Under the pieces are notes generated by a model. The model was not told the origin of the DNA. It worked only from the letters and a program-made list of their open reading frames with translations, and ran no database searches. Both the position numbers and the translations under genes were made by a program. Shown one piece after another: positions 50,938 to 58,845 of a DNA stretch of 59,111 nucleotides; the stretch's first letter is position 1, and every line of letters begins with the position of its first letter. This DNA comes from Oscillospiraceae bacterium (GTDB lineage Bacteria; Bacillota; Clostridia; UMGS1840; HGM11507): assembly GCA_015068525.1 (NCBI GenBank), contig SVKJ01000010.1, forward strand, positions 1 to 59,111. Direction: 5' to 3'.

Positions 50938-52929
50938 TTGAGTGTTAAATTAGCAAAGACGGCTGGGTTCTGTTTCGGCGTAAAAAGAGCGGTAGAAAAA
51001 ACTTATGAATTAGCACAAAAAAATAATAAAAAAATTGTGACTTACGGGCCTATTATTCATAATGAACAAGTTGTAGAAGACTTAAAAAAGAATGGTGTCA
51101 ATGTCGCAGAAAGTCTTGACGAGATTGAAAAAGGAAGTCTTGTTATTATCCGTGCACATGGTGTATCAAAAAAAGTTTATGATTATTTTGATAAAAATAA
51201 TATTGAATATGTAGATTTAACCTGTCCCTTTGTTAAGAAAATTCATAATATAGTTAAAGAAAATTTCGAAAAAGGGAAAACTATTGTGTTAGTCGGCAAA
51301 AAAAATCATCCTGAAGTCATTGGGATTAACGGTTGGTGCGATGAAAAAGCAATAGTTATTTATGAGGAAAATTACGAAGAATTAGAAAATATTTTTAAAG
51401 ATAAAGATAATTTATGTGTAGTTGCACAAACTACAATTAATAAACAGAAATTTTACAATTATGTTAAATTTTTAAAAAACACTTGTAAAACTATAGAGGT
51501 TTTTGATACAATATGTAATGCGACATACGAAAGGCAGTCAGAAGCAGTTCTTCTTGCAAAAGAAGCAGATGTTATGATTGTTGTCGGCGGTAAGAACAGT
51601 TCCAATTCTAATGAACTTTATCTTAAGTGCAAAGAAGTGCTTGATGATACGTATATGATTGAAACTAAGGAACAGCTTGACGTAAGCCTTTTTAAAAATA
51701 AAAAAATTGCAATTACTGCAGGTGCTTCAACGCCTGCGTATATTATAAAGGAGGTTCTGAATATTATGTCAGAAGAAAAAATAATGCCAATGGGCGAAGA
51801 AAATTTTGCCGATATGTTGGAAAACTATTTAAATTCATCACTACATAGTGGTCAAATTATTAAAGGAACTGTTGACAGAGTGTCTTCAAATGAAGTTAAT
51901 ATCAACATTCCCGGATATAAAGGAGTAGGGGTTATTTCACTTGATAATTTATCAGATGATTCGCAATTTAAGCCTGAAGAACATTTTAAAGTGGGCGATG
52001 AAATAGAAGCAATGGTTATTAAAAAGAATGATGTGGAAGGAACAGTTTTACTTTCTAAAAAGAAAGTTGACTCTCACAAAAATTCTGAAATTTTAAGAGC
52101 TGCATTTGAATCTAAAGAAATCCTTACAGGTAAGGTTATTGATGTTAATAAAGGCGGTGTTACCGTCAGCGTTAACTCTTGTAAAATTTTTGTTCCTAAT
52201 TCTCTTGCAACTGAAAGAATGAGCGATGACAAGAATTTACTTCTTAATACTGAAGTATCTTTAAAAATCATTGAATTTGATGAAAGAAAAAGAAGAGCAA
52301 TCGGCTCTATCAAAGCTGTTCTTGACGAAGAAAGAAAGAAAGTACAGGAAGCATTCTGGGCTGAAGTTTCTGAAGGCAAAGTATATGAAGGTATAGTTAA
52401 ATCTCTTACTAACTTCGGCGCATTCGTTGATTTAGGCGGAGTTGACGGTTTAGTTCATATTTCCGAATTGTCATGGGGAAGAATTAAACACCCATCAGAA
52501 GTTGTAGCATTAGGCGATAAGATTACAGTTTTTGTTAAAGAAATAGATAATGAAAAGAAAAAGATTTCTTTAGGCTTTAAAAAAGCAGAAGACAATCCAT
52601 GGGTTAAAATCGAAAAAGATTTCAAGGTTGACGATGTTATAAAATGTAAAATCGTAAGACTTGTTCCATTTGGTGCTTTTGCTGAAATCATTCCTTTTGT
52701 TGACGGACTTATTCACATTTCTCAGATTTCCAATAAGAGAATTGAAAAGGTTGCAGACGTTCTTAATGTCGGAGACGAAGTTGAAGCAAAAATTATTGAA
52801 ATCGATATGGAAGCTAAAAAGATTTCTCTTAGCATAAGAGCACTTCTTAAAGAAGAACCTGCAGAAACAGTTGAAGAAGCAACTGAAGAAGCAGTTGAAG
52901 AAACAGTTGAAGAAACAACTGAAGAATAA
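50938..52929 (+). CDS. ispH: IspH (LytB) fused to S1-domain protein
   Basis: A 663-residue two-part protein. Residues 1-280 are 4-hydroxy-3-methylbut-2-enyl diphosphate reductase, the last step of the MEP isoprenoid pathway, with cluster Cys C12 in AGFCFGVKRAV, DLTCPFVKK and CNATYERQSE, plus the IRAHGV His motif. From about 300 come four S1 RNA-binding repeats (GTVDRVSSNEVNINI, GKVIDVNKGGVTVSV, GIVKSLTNFGAFVDLGGVDGLVHISELSW, CKIVRLVPFGAFAEIIPFVDGLIHISQIS) and an acidic Glu/Thr tail. The fusion is known in Clostridia. Start TTG 50938 is chosen because AAGGCGG (50923-50929) would overlap the in-frame GTG 50929. Confidence 0.95.
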   Translation: MSVKLAKTAGFCFGVKRAVEKTYELAQKNNKKIVTYGPIIHNEQVVEDLKKNGVNVAESLDEIEKGSLVIIRAHGVSKKVYDYFDKNNIEYVDLTCPFVKKIHNIVKENFEKGKTIVLVGKKNHPEVIGINGWCDEKAIVIYEENYEELENIFKDKDNLCVVAQTTINKQKFYNYVKFLKNTCKTIEVFDTICNATYERQSEAVLLAKEADVMIVVGGKNSSNSNELYLKCKEVLDDTYMIETKEQLDVSLFKNKKIAITAGASTPAYIIKEVLNIMSEEKIMPMGEENFADMLENYLNSSLHSGQIIKGTVDRVSSNEVNINIPGYKGVGVISLDNLSDDSQFKPEEHFKVGDEIEAMVIKKNDVEGTVLLSKKKVDSHKNSEILRAAFESKEILTGKVIDVNKGGVTVSVNSCKIFVPNSLATERMSDDKNLLLNTEVSLKIIEFDERKRRAIGSIKAVLDEERKKVQEAFWAEVSEGKVYEGIVKSLTNFGAFVDLGGVDGLVHISELSWGRIKHPSEVVALGDKITVFVKEIDNEKKKISLGFKKAEDNPWVKIEKDFKVDDVIKCKIVRLVPFGAFAEIIPFVDGLIHISQISNKRIEKVADVLNVGDEVEAKIIEIDMEAKKISLSIRALLKEEPAETVEEATEEAVEETVEETTEE

Positions 52930-52947
52930 TTAAAAACGATTTTAAAG

Positions 52948-52979
52948 TTATCCTGTGTTATATGACACAGGATAATTTT
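52948..52979 (+). terminator. Hairpin between rpsA and typA
   Basis: TTATCCTGTGT / ACACAGGATAA (52948-52958, 52965-52975) followed by only TTTT, so a weak or partial terminator; no separate typA promoter is evident, so some read-through is expected. Confidence 0.55.
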
Positions 52980-52996
52980 GAGAGTGAGGATTTTAA

Positions 52997-54823
52997 ATGA
53001 GTGATTTAAAATTAAGAAATATTGCCATAATTGCGCATGTTGACCATGGTAAAACTACTTTGGTTGACGAAATGTTAAAGCAAAGCGGAACATTCAGAGT
53101 AAACGAACAGGTGGAAGACAGGGTAATGGATTCTAATGACTTAGAAAGAGAAAGAGGGATTACCATTCTTTCTAAAAATACATCTGTTGTTTATAAAGAT
53201 TATAAAATTAATATAGTTGACACTCCGGGCCATGCCGATTTCGGAGGCGAAGTTGAACGTGTTTTGGGTATGGTTGAGGGTGTAGTTCTTTTAGTTGATG
53301 CTTTTGAAGGTGCAATGCCTCAGACACGTTTTGTGTTAAAAAAAGCACTCGAACTTGATTTGAAACCCATTGTTGTTGTTAATAAAATTGATAAAAAAGA
53401 TGCAAGACCTAACGAGGTTATAGATGAGATAATTGATTTATTCATTGACCTTGACGCAACTGATGAACAGCTTGAATTCCCTGTTATCTATGCGTCTTCG
53501 AGAGAGGGCTTTGCTACCTTTGATTATGAAAAAGAAAATGACAATTTAAAACCTCTTTTTGATACTATAATTGATTATGTTCCGGCACCTTCAGGAAAGA
53601 GTGACGAAGATTTTCAGATGCTTGTATCAAATATCGACTATGATGAATATGTGGGTAAAATCGCAGTAGGTAAAATCAAACGAGGTAAAATTAAAGTAAA
53701 CGAGCAAATAGCCATAGTAAAAAAAGATGGTACGGTTAAAAACGCAAAGGCAGGAAGAATATACACTTATTCAGGTCTTAAAAAGACTGAAACTGAATCT
53801 GCATCAGCAGGCGAAATTGTTTGTATTGCAGGGCTTGGAGATTTTAATATAGGAGAAACTTTATGCTCTTTAAATAATATTGATCCACTTCCTGTAATAG
53901 AGGTTGATGAGCCTACTATTTCTATGAACTTTATTGTTAATAACAGTCCTTTTGCTGGAAGAGAGGGGACTTATGTCACCTCCCGTCATTTAAGAGACAG
54001 ATTATTTAAAGAAACCGAAACAAATGTTAGTTTAAGAGTAGAGGAAACTGACAGTGCTGATTCTTTCAAAGTTTCAGGTAGAGGGGAACTTCATCTTTCT
54101 ATTTTAATTGAAACAATGAGAAGAGAAGGCTTTGAGTTTCAGGTTTCAAAACCTGTTATTATTATGAAAGAGAAAAAAGGCGTTTTGTGTGAACCTGTTG
54201 AGCATCTTATTGTTGATGTGCCGGAAGAATTTGTCGGAAGTGTTATTGAAAAATTAGGCTCCCGAAAAGGCGAAATGATAAATATGCACGCTAATGCAAG
54301 TGGTTATACAAGAATAGAATTTAAAATCCCGTCACGAGGCCTTATAGGCTATCGTAATGAGTTTTTAACCGATACTAAGGGTAATGGAGTTATGAACTCA
54401 ATTTTAATAGGATATGAGGAACATAAAGGCGAAATACAGGGCAGACAAAGAGGTTCTATTATTGCTTGGGAAGATGGGGAAAGTATTACCTATGGTCTTT
54501 ATAATGCACAAGGTCGAGGAAGGCTCTTTATCGGTCCCGGTGTCAAAGTATATGAAGGTATGGTTGTAGGGGAAAATGCGAAAAGCGAAGATATAGTCTT
54601 AAATGTATGCAAGAAAAAGCAACTTACAAATACCCGTGCATCAGGCTCCGATGACGCTTTAAGACTGACTCCTCACGATGTTTTAAGTTTAGAGCAATGC
54701 TTAGAGTTTATTGCAGATGACGAACTTGTTGAAATTACCCCTGAATCTATAAGACTCAGAAAGAAAATATTAAATAGTGATTTGAGGGCAAAGGCAAGAA
54801 ATCGATTAAATAAAGAGAATTAG
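52997..54823 (+). CDS. typA: Ribosome-associated GTPase TypA/BipA
   Basis: A 608-residue translational GTPase of the EF-G family acting in ribosome assembly and stress adaptation. G1 AHVDHGKTT (about 14-22), RGITI (G2), DTPGHADF (G3), NKIDK (G4) and the C-terminal BipA-specific region (NLRRKGEM-like SRKGEMINMHANASGYTRIEF, GQRRGSII-like QGRQRGSIIAWEDG, RLTPHDVLSLEQCLEFI) are visible. Length normal. GAGTGAGGAT precedes ATG. Confidence 0.96.
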   Translation: MSDLKLRNIAIIAHVDHGKTTLVDEMLKQSGTFRVNEQVEDRVMDSNDLERERGITILSKNTSVVYKDYKINIVDTPGHADFGGEVERVLGMVEGVVLLVDAFEGAMPQTRFVLKKALELDLKPIVVVNKIDKKDARPNEVIDEIIDLFIDLDATDEQLEFPVIYASSREGFATFDYEKENDNLKPLFDTIIDYVPAPSGKSDEDFQMLVSNIDYDEYVGKIAVGKIKRGKIKVNEQIAIVKKDGTVKNAKAGRIYTYSGLKKTETESASAGEIVCIAGLGDFNIGETLCSLNNIDPLPVIEVDEPTISMNFIVNNSPFAGREGTYVTSRHLRDRLFKETETNVSLRVEETDSADSFKVSGRGELHLSILIETMRREGFEFQVSKPVIIMKEKKGVLCEPVEHLIVDVPEEFVGSVIEKLGSRKGEMINMHANASGYTRIEFKIPSRGLIGYRNEFLTDTKGNGVMNSILIGYEEHKGEIQGRQRGSIIAWEDGESITYGLYNAQGRGRLFIGPGVKVYEGMVVGENAKSEDIVLNVCKKKQLTNTRASGSDDALRLTPHDVLSLEQCLEFIADDELVEITPESIRLRKKILNSDLRAKARNRLNKEN

Positions 54824-54845
54824 TAAACTTAAAATGCGAAGCTTC

Positions 54846-55041
54846 TTTCAAATGCGAAGTTCGAAATGCGAAGTTAGGAATGAAGGAAATGCAATTATGC
54901 CATACGGCAATTGCATCTCTATATTCGCAACAATTAAAATAATTCCAATAGATTTAATGTTAAATGAAACAAGCAACCGCAAAAGGCTGTATAGCATCTT
55001 TTGCGTACCATCATTTCGCATTTCGAACTTCGCATTTGAAA
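54846..55041. repeat. MITE-like element with perfect 27-bp terminal inverted repeats
   Basis: 54846-54872 is repeated as reverse complement at 55015-55041, each made of AATGCGAAGTTCGAA-type microrepeats. Inside are two ATAC-loop hairpins, 54890-54915 (TGCAATTA-TGCC...GGCA-ATTGCA) and 54979-55006, the latter the reverse complement of 3859-3888 with matching flanks. It fills most of the 370-base gap between typA and the tRNA cluster. No transposase. Confidence 0.78.
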
Positions 55042-55133
55042 CTAATTCCTAACTAATTTTAACCTGAATAATATATAAAAAATCGGTTAATAATAGTTAA
55101 GTAAAAATTTTTTTAAAAATTTCAAAAAAACTC

Positions 55134-55162
55134 TTGACAAAATAGGGAAATGTTGTTATTAT
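55134..55162 (+). promoter_or_regulatory. Promoter of the five-tRNA operon
   Basis: TTGACA at 55134-55139, 17 bases, TATTAT at 55157-55162, about 30 bases before tRNA-Gly. Confidence 0.78.
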
Positions 55163-55193
55163 AATATAGTCGATTTTATTGAGCGCCTCATAA

Positions 55194-55267
55194 GCGGGTG
55201 TAGTTCAATGGTAGAATCTCAGCCTTCCAAGCTGATTGCGTGGGTTCGATTCCCATCACCCGCTCCA
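55194..55267 (+). tRNA. tRNA-Gly (TCC)
   Basis: A 74-base gene with encoded CCA; acceptor GCGGGTG/CACCCGC, anticodon loop CTTCCAA (TCC), T-loop GGTTCGATTCC. Confidence 0.96.
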
Positions 55268-55273
55268 CATTGT

Positions 55274-55350
<77 letters not shown>

Positions 55351-55358
55351 CTTTATAT

Positions 55359-55436
55359 GGTGGGTATAGCTCAGTTGGTTAGAGCACCAGATTGTGGTCC
55401 TGGGGGTCGTCGGTTCGAAGCCGACTATCCACCCCA
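55359..55436 (+). tRNA. tRNA-His (GTG)
   Basis: Includes the extra 5' G(-1) at 55359 opposite discriminator C, anticodon loop TTGTGGT (GTG) and encoded CCA at 55434-55436. Confidence 0.95.
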
Positions 55437-55485
55437 TTTTTAAAAACAAATGATAAATTCGACCACGGAAAATAACTGAAGATGT

Positions 55486-55561
55486 TGGGATGTAGCCAAG
55501 TGGTAAGGCACAGGACTTTGACTCCTGCATTTCGCTGGTTCGAGCCCAGCCATCCCAGCCA
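55486..55561 (+). tRNA. tRNA-Gln (TTG)
   Basis: A 76-base gene with CCA; acceptor TGGGATG/CATCCCA, anticodon loop CTTTGAC (TTG). Confidence 0.95.
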
Positions 55562-55581
55562 ATTTTCTAACAACTCAATAT

Positions 55582-55657
55582 GGGCCATTAGCTCAGTCGG
55601 TAGAGCACTTGACTTTTAATCAAGTTGTCCGGCGTTCGAATCGCCGATGGCTCACCA
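55582..55657 (+). tRNA. tRNA-Lys (TTT), likely flank of the mobile element
   Basis: A 76-base gene with CCA; acceptor GGGCCAT/ATGGCTC with one G-U pair, anticodon loop CTTTTAA (TTT). It is the last tRNA before the CRESS-Rep element on the opposite strand, so its 3' end is a candidate attachment site; the other end is outside the window. Confidence 0.95.
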
Positions 55658-55664
55658 AAGAAAG

Positions 55665-55713
55665 CAAATCCGAACTTTTTCCTTATAGGAGAAACATTCG
55701 GATTTGTTTTTTC
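55665..55713 (+). terminator. Terminator of the tRNA operon
   Basis: CAAATCCGAA / TTCGGATTTG (55665-55674, 55697-55706) followed by TTTTTTC. Confidence 0.88.
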
Positions 55714-55728
55714 TTTATAAAAAGATTT

Positions 55729-55758
55729 AAGAGGTAGTCATCCGGCTACCTCTTTTTG
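55729..55758. terminator. Hairpin over the end of the 50-residue ORF
   Basis: AAGAGGTAG / CTACCTCTT (55729-55737, 55746-55754) with T4 on the plus side; the TGA stop of the minus-strand gene (55738-55740) lies in the loop. Confidence 0.7.
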
Positions 55759-55890
55759 CTTTGCTTCTTCCAACTCGTCTGATTCTTTCTGACCTTTCTC
55801 GGATTCATAGAACGCCAATATGTCAGGAAGAAAACAGCGAGCTAAAGCTTCAATTTCATATTGTGGTATTTTTATTTTCTTTTCTGCCAT
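55738..55890 (-). CDS. Small conserved protein of clostridial mobile elements
   Basis: A 50-residue protein beginning MAEKKIKIPQYEIEALARCF, then LPDILAFYES and a charged Glu/Lys tail. Similar short proteins occur downstream of conjugation genes in clostridial integrative elements, usually just before excisionase and integrase genes; function unknown. AAAGGAG lies 8 bases before ATG, a strong site that supports real translation. It ends inside a terminator hairpin and no integrase follows, only the tRNA operon. Confidence 0.72.
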   Translation of the reverse strand: MAEKKIKIPQYEIEALARCFLPDILAFYESEKGQKESDELEEAKQKEVAG

Positions 55891-55923
55891 ATCGGCGCTC
55901 CTTTCGCCGACTACAGATATCAG

Positions 55924-57237
55924 TTAGATTGTCGATTCATCATACATGTATCCTTGGAATACCTTTCCGTCATGAGTAATAAATCTGCCTTGTGTGTGCT
56001 TGGGAATTTCGTCTGCTGCTTTTGTGTTATCAAGTATAATTTGTGATAATACAGTGTCTGCTCTGCCACATACTCTGAAATCGATATTATTTCGAATTTG
56101 TCCTGGTAAAATATTTGCATCAGGCCTCTGTGTAGCAAGGATAAGATGTATTCCAAAGGCTCTGCCCTGTCTTGCAATAATGGCAAGCTTATTTTCAATT
56201 TGTGAAATAAACTCCTTATCTTCTTTAGATAGTCCTGTCTTATTCAAAAGTTCTGCTATCTCATCGCAAGCAAATATAATGCGTTTTAATTTATCAGAAT
56301 CGTACTGCATTTTATTCAGTTCGCTGATATTTGAATACGAGGCGTCACTTAGTATTTTCTTTCTTTTTTCCAGTTCATATATCAAGCTATCCAAATCTTC
56401 TAAAAGCTTGTTCTTGTCCGTAATAAATATGCACTTTTCACGCCATATTTTGCAAAAGTCAACGCCACCTTTAAAGTCTGCAATATGAACCTCGGCACCC
56501 TTTTTAATACATTGTAAAAGCAAGTGTTTAAGCAGAAAACTTTTTCCTGATCCTGTGGATCCGCCTATTAAAATATGGGGGATTTTGTTAAGATCGACTT
56601 TTACATCTTCAAGCAAACTTTTCCCTAAAACTATTTCAAAATCTTTATGACTTAAAAATTCATCATTCCAATATACAGCCCATGGAATCTGAATATTGCC
56701 GGAAACAGTTTTTAATATAATCCTGTTTCTTTTCTTACCTTGCATAATTTCATCAATATATACATTTAAAATTGCCTCAATGCTTTCTTTATTGTTTTCC
56801 CAATCGCATAGAGGAATGCCATTGGATTCAAATTCCATCAACGTTTTACTTGCTGCCTTATCAAAACTTCTTCTGATTAGGAGAGGCGTTTCACCTGCGT
56901 GATTTATAAGGCCCGTTCTAAGTAATCCTTCATTTATTTCCTTTGCTCCAAATGGTGTGCCAAGGAAAACAATTAAGACTACAAATAGCCCTATAAATAT
57001 AAACGGGAATACTAATTCAATTGTTATCTTATTGGCTGCACCAAATATATCTACATCATTTATGTATATGAATTTTTCTTTGAAATTCCAAAACAAAATA
57101 ACGAGCAGTATATATAATCCTGCAACTGCAGCTTTAAGCCAATCGGTAAGTATGCCATATAATCCCGTTTTAAATCGTAACCACTGATATCTTAGTCTTG
57201 TTTTTCTTTGAATCAGGAATTTTTCGTTATTGTCCAT
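55924..57237 (-). CDS. tcpA: FtsK/TcpA-like DNA translocase of a mobile element
   Basis: A 437-residue membrane ATPase. Two N-terminal helices (about 36-52 and 74-93) anchor it; the motor domain has Walker A GGSTGSGKS (225-233), ADFKGGVDF, Walker B IIFACDEIAEL (320-330) and LATQRPDANILPGQIRNNIDFRV (367 onward), all typical of FtsK/SpoIIIE and of TcpA coupling proteins of Tn916-like and clostridial plasmids. It probably moves element DNA to the transfer apparatus or directly. It starts 25 bases inside the rep gene, so the two are translationally coupled, and Rep may be its substrate-bound partner. No gamma domain is apparent, consistent with TcpA rather than chromosomal FtsK. Confidence 0.88.
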   Translation of the reverse strand: MDNNEKFLIQRKTRLRYQWLRFKTGLYGILTDWLKAAVAGLYILLVILFWNFKEKFIYINDVDIFGAANKITIELVFPFIFIGLFVVLIVFLGTPFGAKEINEGLLRTGLINHAGETPLLIRRSFDKAASKTLMEFESNGIPLCDWENNKESIEAILNVYIDEIMQGKKRNRIILKTVSGNIQIPWAVYWNDEFLSHKDFEIVLGKSLLEDVKVDLNKIPHILIGGSTGSGKSFLLKHLLLQCIKKGAEVHIADFKGGVDFCKIWREKCIFITDKNKLLEDLDSLIYELEKRKKILSDASYSNISELNKMQYDSDKLKRIIFACDEIAELLNKTGLSKEDKEFISQIENKLAIIARQGRAFGIHLILATQRPDANILPGQIRNNIDFRVCGRADTVLSQIILDNTKAADEIPKHTQGRFITHDGKVFQGYMYDESTI

Positions 57238-58175
57238 AAGTCAGCACTCCCTTCAATAATCGTTCCGTCTTTTTTATATTCCAAAACTTTGTGTATTCTT
57301 CTTAAAAATGCATTCCAGGTTTCAGGTCTGTCTTTTTGTACATTCTTGTATTGCTCCCAAAGAGGAATATTTGATGTAATATACACTGTCTGATAACACG
57401 CAGTTCTGTCGTTATATCTTGCGGGCAGGTTAAGATGATAGATATCAAGGTAGTTCAGCATTTCTTCAATGGGAATCTGTGAATTAAATTCCTCAAACAC
57501 CAAAACCTCCTGATTTGTATATCCATCAAAATTGATTCCTTTACCTGCTCGGTAATTTGTTATTCTGCAAATGTCTTTGGCATTGTGCCTTTGATATATA
57601 CTTCTTGTTTTTCCTGTTCCGCTTGCACCAAAAATATATGTTACATATAAATCTCTGTTTTCGCATGAATACTTTTCCGAACTTAAAACCTGACGAAGTG
57701 CATCAATATCTCTTATTCTGAATGCAAATTCTGGTGCGTCATCTATAATCTCAGTTGTCTGCTTTCCATCTCGGATATTTTCAATGAGCTTACTCATTTT
57801 AGGATTGTTTTCATCCCGTTCTTTTGGCAAGGTTCCATATTCATAAAAACTACCTTCAACACTTGTTTCTGATTTTTCATCATTTTCCCATTTGCCTGAT
57901 TTTAATATGTAATCTCTGTTATCCTTTGCACTTCCCATTGCTTTTTCAATATGCGCAATGGGAAAGCGATTTTTGATTGTATTAAATCTGATAGGAGAGT
58001 GGGAGTATATGAAAATATGTGTGTGAAAAGTTCCTGTTTTTGCAATCTCATCTGCCAAGCAGAAATAGTCAGGAAAAAACTTCATCAATATTTCGCATAT
58101 CCGCTCGTGTGTAAACTCACACTCAAGCGGATTGTTTATTATCAAGGTCCATTTGCGTGATTGTGAATTTGACAT
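57213..58175 (-). CDS. rep: CRESS-type Rep: HUH endonuclease plus SF3 helicase
   Basis: A 320-residue rolling-circle initiator resembling Reps of circoviruses, geminiviruses and bacterial pCRESS plasmids. HUH domain: motif I WTLIINNP (9-16), motif II HTH (51-53, in FHTHIFIY), motif III YILK (89-92) with the single nicking Tyr Y89 and K92. Superfamily-3 helicase: Walker A GASGTGKT (183-190), Walker B VLVFEEF (224-230), motif C VYITSN (264-269). All key residues are present, so it looks functional. AAAGGAGG lies 6 bases before ATG, within the loop of an ATGTAGC/GCTACAT hairpin. A matching stem-loop origin is directly upstream. In some integrative mobilizable elements such Reps serve as relaxases. 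Confidence 0.9.
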   Translation of the reverse strand: MSNSQSRKWTLIINNPLECEFTHERICEILMKFFPDYFCLADEIAKTGTFHTHIFIYSHSPIRFNTIKNRFPIAHIEKAMGSAKDNRDYILKSGKWENDEKSETSVEGSFYEYGTLPKERDENNPKMSKLIENIRDGKQTTEIIDDAPEFAFRIRDIDALRQVLSSEKYSCENRDLYVTYIFGASGTGKTRSIYQRHNAKDICRITNYRAGKGINFDGYTNQEVLVFEEFNSQIPIEEMLNYLDIYHLNLPARYNDRTACYQTVYITSNIPLWEQYKNVQKDRPETWNAFLRRIHKVLEYKKDGTIIEGSADLWTITKNS

Positions 58176-58288
58176 ATGTAGCCTCCTTTCTTGCTACATG
58201 CTACATCTAATCCATAAGGGTAATACTAACCCTTATGGATTAGGCGGCACGGCAAATCTTTTTTAAGAAAAATCTCCGCCGTGCCGCC
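58176..58288 (-). other. Candidate rolling-circle origin with circovirus-type nonamer
   Basis: A perfect 15-bp stem (58207-58221 with 58229-58243) has a 7-base loop. On the minus strand, the rep-coding strand, loop plus first two stem bases read TAGTATTAC, the circovirus nonamer (geminivirus TAATATTAC), nicked in those viruses between the seventh and eighth base. Abutting the stem on the rep side are two tandem GCTACAT units (58193-58199, 58200-58206) and one inverted copy (58176-58182), placed like the direct repeats beside the porcine circovirus stem. On the other side an 11-bp inverted repeat GGCGGCACGGC / GCCGTGCCGCC (58243-58253, 58278-58288) adjoins the stem. Confidence 0.8.
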
Positions 58289-58293
58289 TCCCA

Positions 58294-58611
58294 TTAAGCC
58301 TTGTTATTAACCAATGATATACCGGTTGCAGTTGCTTTAACCTGAGGCTGATTGTTCATCATATACAGTGACAGCTCAAGTCCTGTAAATGTAACTTCCG
58401 CATAACCGTTTGGCTTTTCCACAAGCTGTCTGCCGTCAATCTTGATGTTGATTTTTTCAAGAGCTTTTTCAGGCATAGCAACTGTGTAGCGGTAACCGGT
58501 AATATTTTCTATACGTTTGTTATCTTTGTACTCATACACTGGTGCTACATCAACAAGCCACAACTTGCTTCCTAAACTTCTGGGATCGATAATCAAATCT
58601 TGAAGTTTCAT
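58294..58611 (-). CDS. Small protein upstream of rep, unknown function
   Basis: A 105-residue, mostly beta-rich soluble protein with no signal, Cys or membrane segment. Segments such as YRYTVAMPEKALEKINIKIDG and YAEVTFTGLELSLYM suggest a compact beta-barrel-like domain. Its place at the head of the replication/transfer operon is like that of the DUF961 proteins of Tn916-type elements, and a single-stranded-DNA or origin-associated role is conceivable, but I see no diagnostic motif. AAAGGAGG and a consensus promoter (58660-58688) precede it, indicating strong expression. Confidence 0.65.
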   Translation of the reverse strand: MKLQDLIIDPRSLGSKLWLVDVAPVYEYKDNKRIENITGYRYTVAMPEKALEKINIKIDGRQLVEKPNGYAEVTFTGLELSLYMMNNQPQVKATATGISLVNNKA

Positions 58612-58640
58612 AAGTATAATGTCCTCCTTTCATCAAAATT

Positions 58641-58688
58641 TAAGGTACCTTATGAGCACATTATACAAGCAAATTTATGACATTTCAA
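58641..58688 (-). promoter_or_regulatory. Promoter and palindrome of the element operon
   Basis: On the minus strand TTGAAA (58683-58688), 17 bases, TATAAT (58660-58665). A perfect 12-bp palindrome TAAGGTACCTTA (58641-58652) covers the expected start region and may be an operator. Confidence 0.72.
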
Positions 58689-58774
58689 AGTTTGATAAAA
58701 GACACCAAAAACCCAGTGCTTTCAGGGGTTTTGAAGTTTGTTGTGTTCTAAAAATGGCTTAAATACGTTTTAAA

Positions 58775-58793
58775 TGTCGTTTAGTAAACGACA
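58775..58793. promoter_or_regulatory. 19-bp palindromic operator candidate
   Basis: TGTCGTTTAGTAAACGACA, a perfect palindrome about a central G, lies between the HTH gene terminator and the operon promoter. It is a probable binding site for the HTH regulator encoded next to it. A further hairpin AAAACCC/GGGGTTTT lies at about 58708-58735. Confidence 0.5.
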
Positions 58794-58810
58794 AAAAATT
58801 TAAAAAATTT

Positions 58811-58839
58811 TTGCCGAGCATGAAAATCACGCTCGGCAA
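58811..58839 (-). terminator. Terminator of the HTH regulator gene
   Basis: TTGCCGAGC / GCTCGGCAA (58811-58819, 58831-58839), followed on the minus strand by a T-rich tract. Confidence 0.85.
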
Positions 58840-58845
58840 CTGGTT

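Noticed and set aside
54834..55052. A 72-codon open frame on the plus strand
   Set aside because: It lies entirely in the element with 27-bp inverted ends, and its codons are dictated by the palindromes.
55738..55890. Remnant of an excisionase or integrase
   Set aside because: The frame has its own strong ribosome binding site and ends at a terminator; no HTH or tyrosine-recombinase motif is visible.
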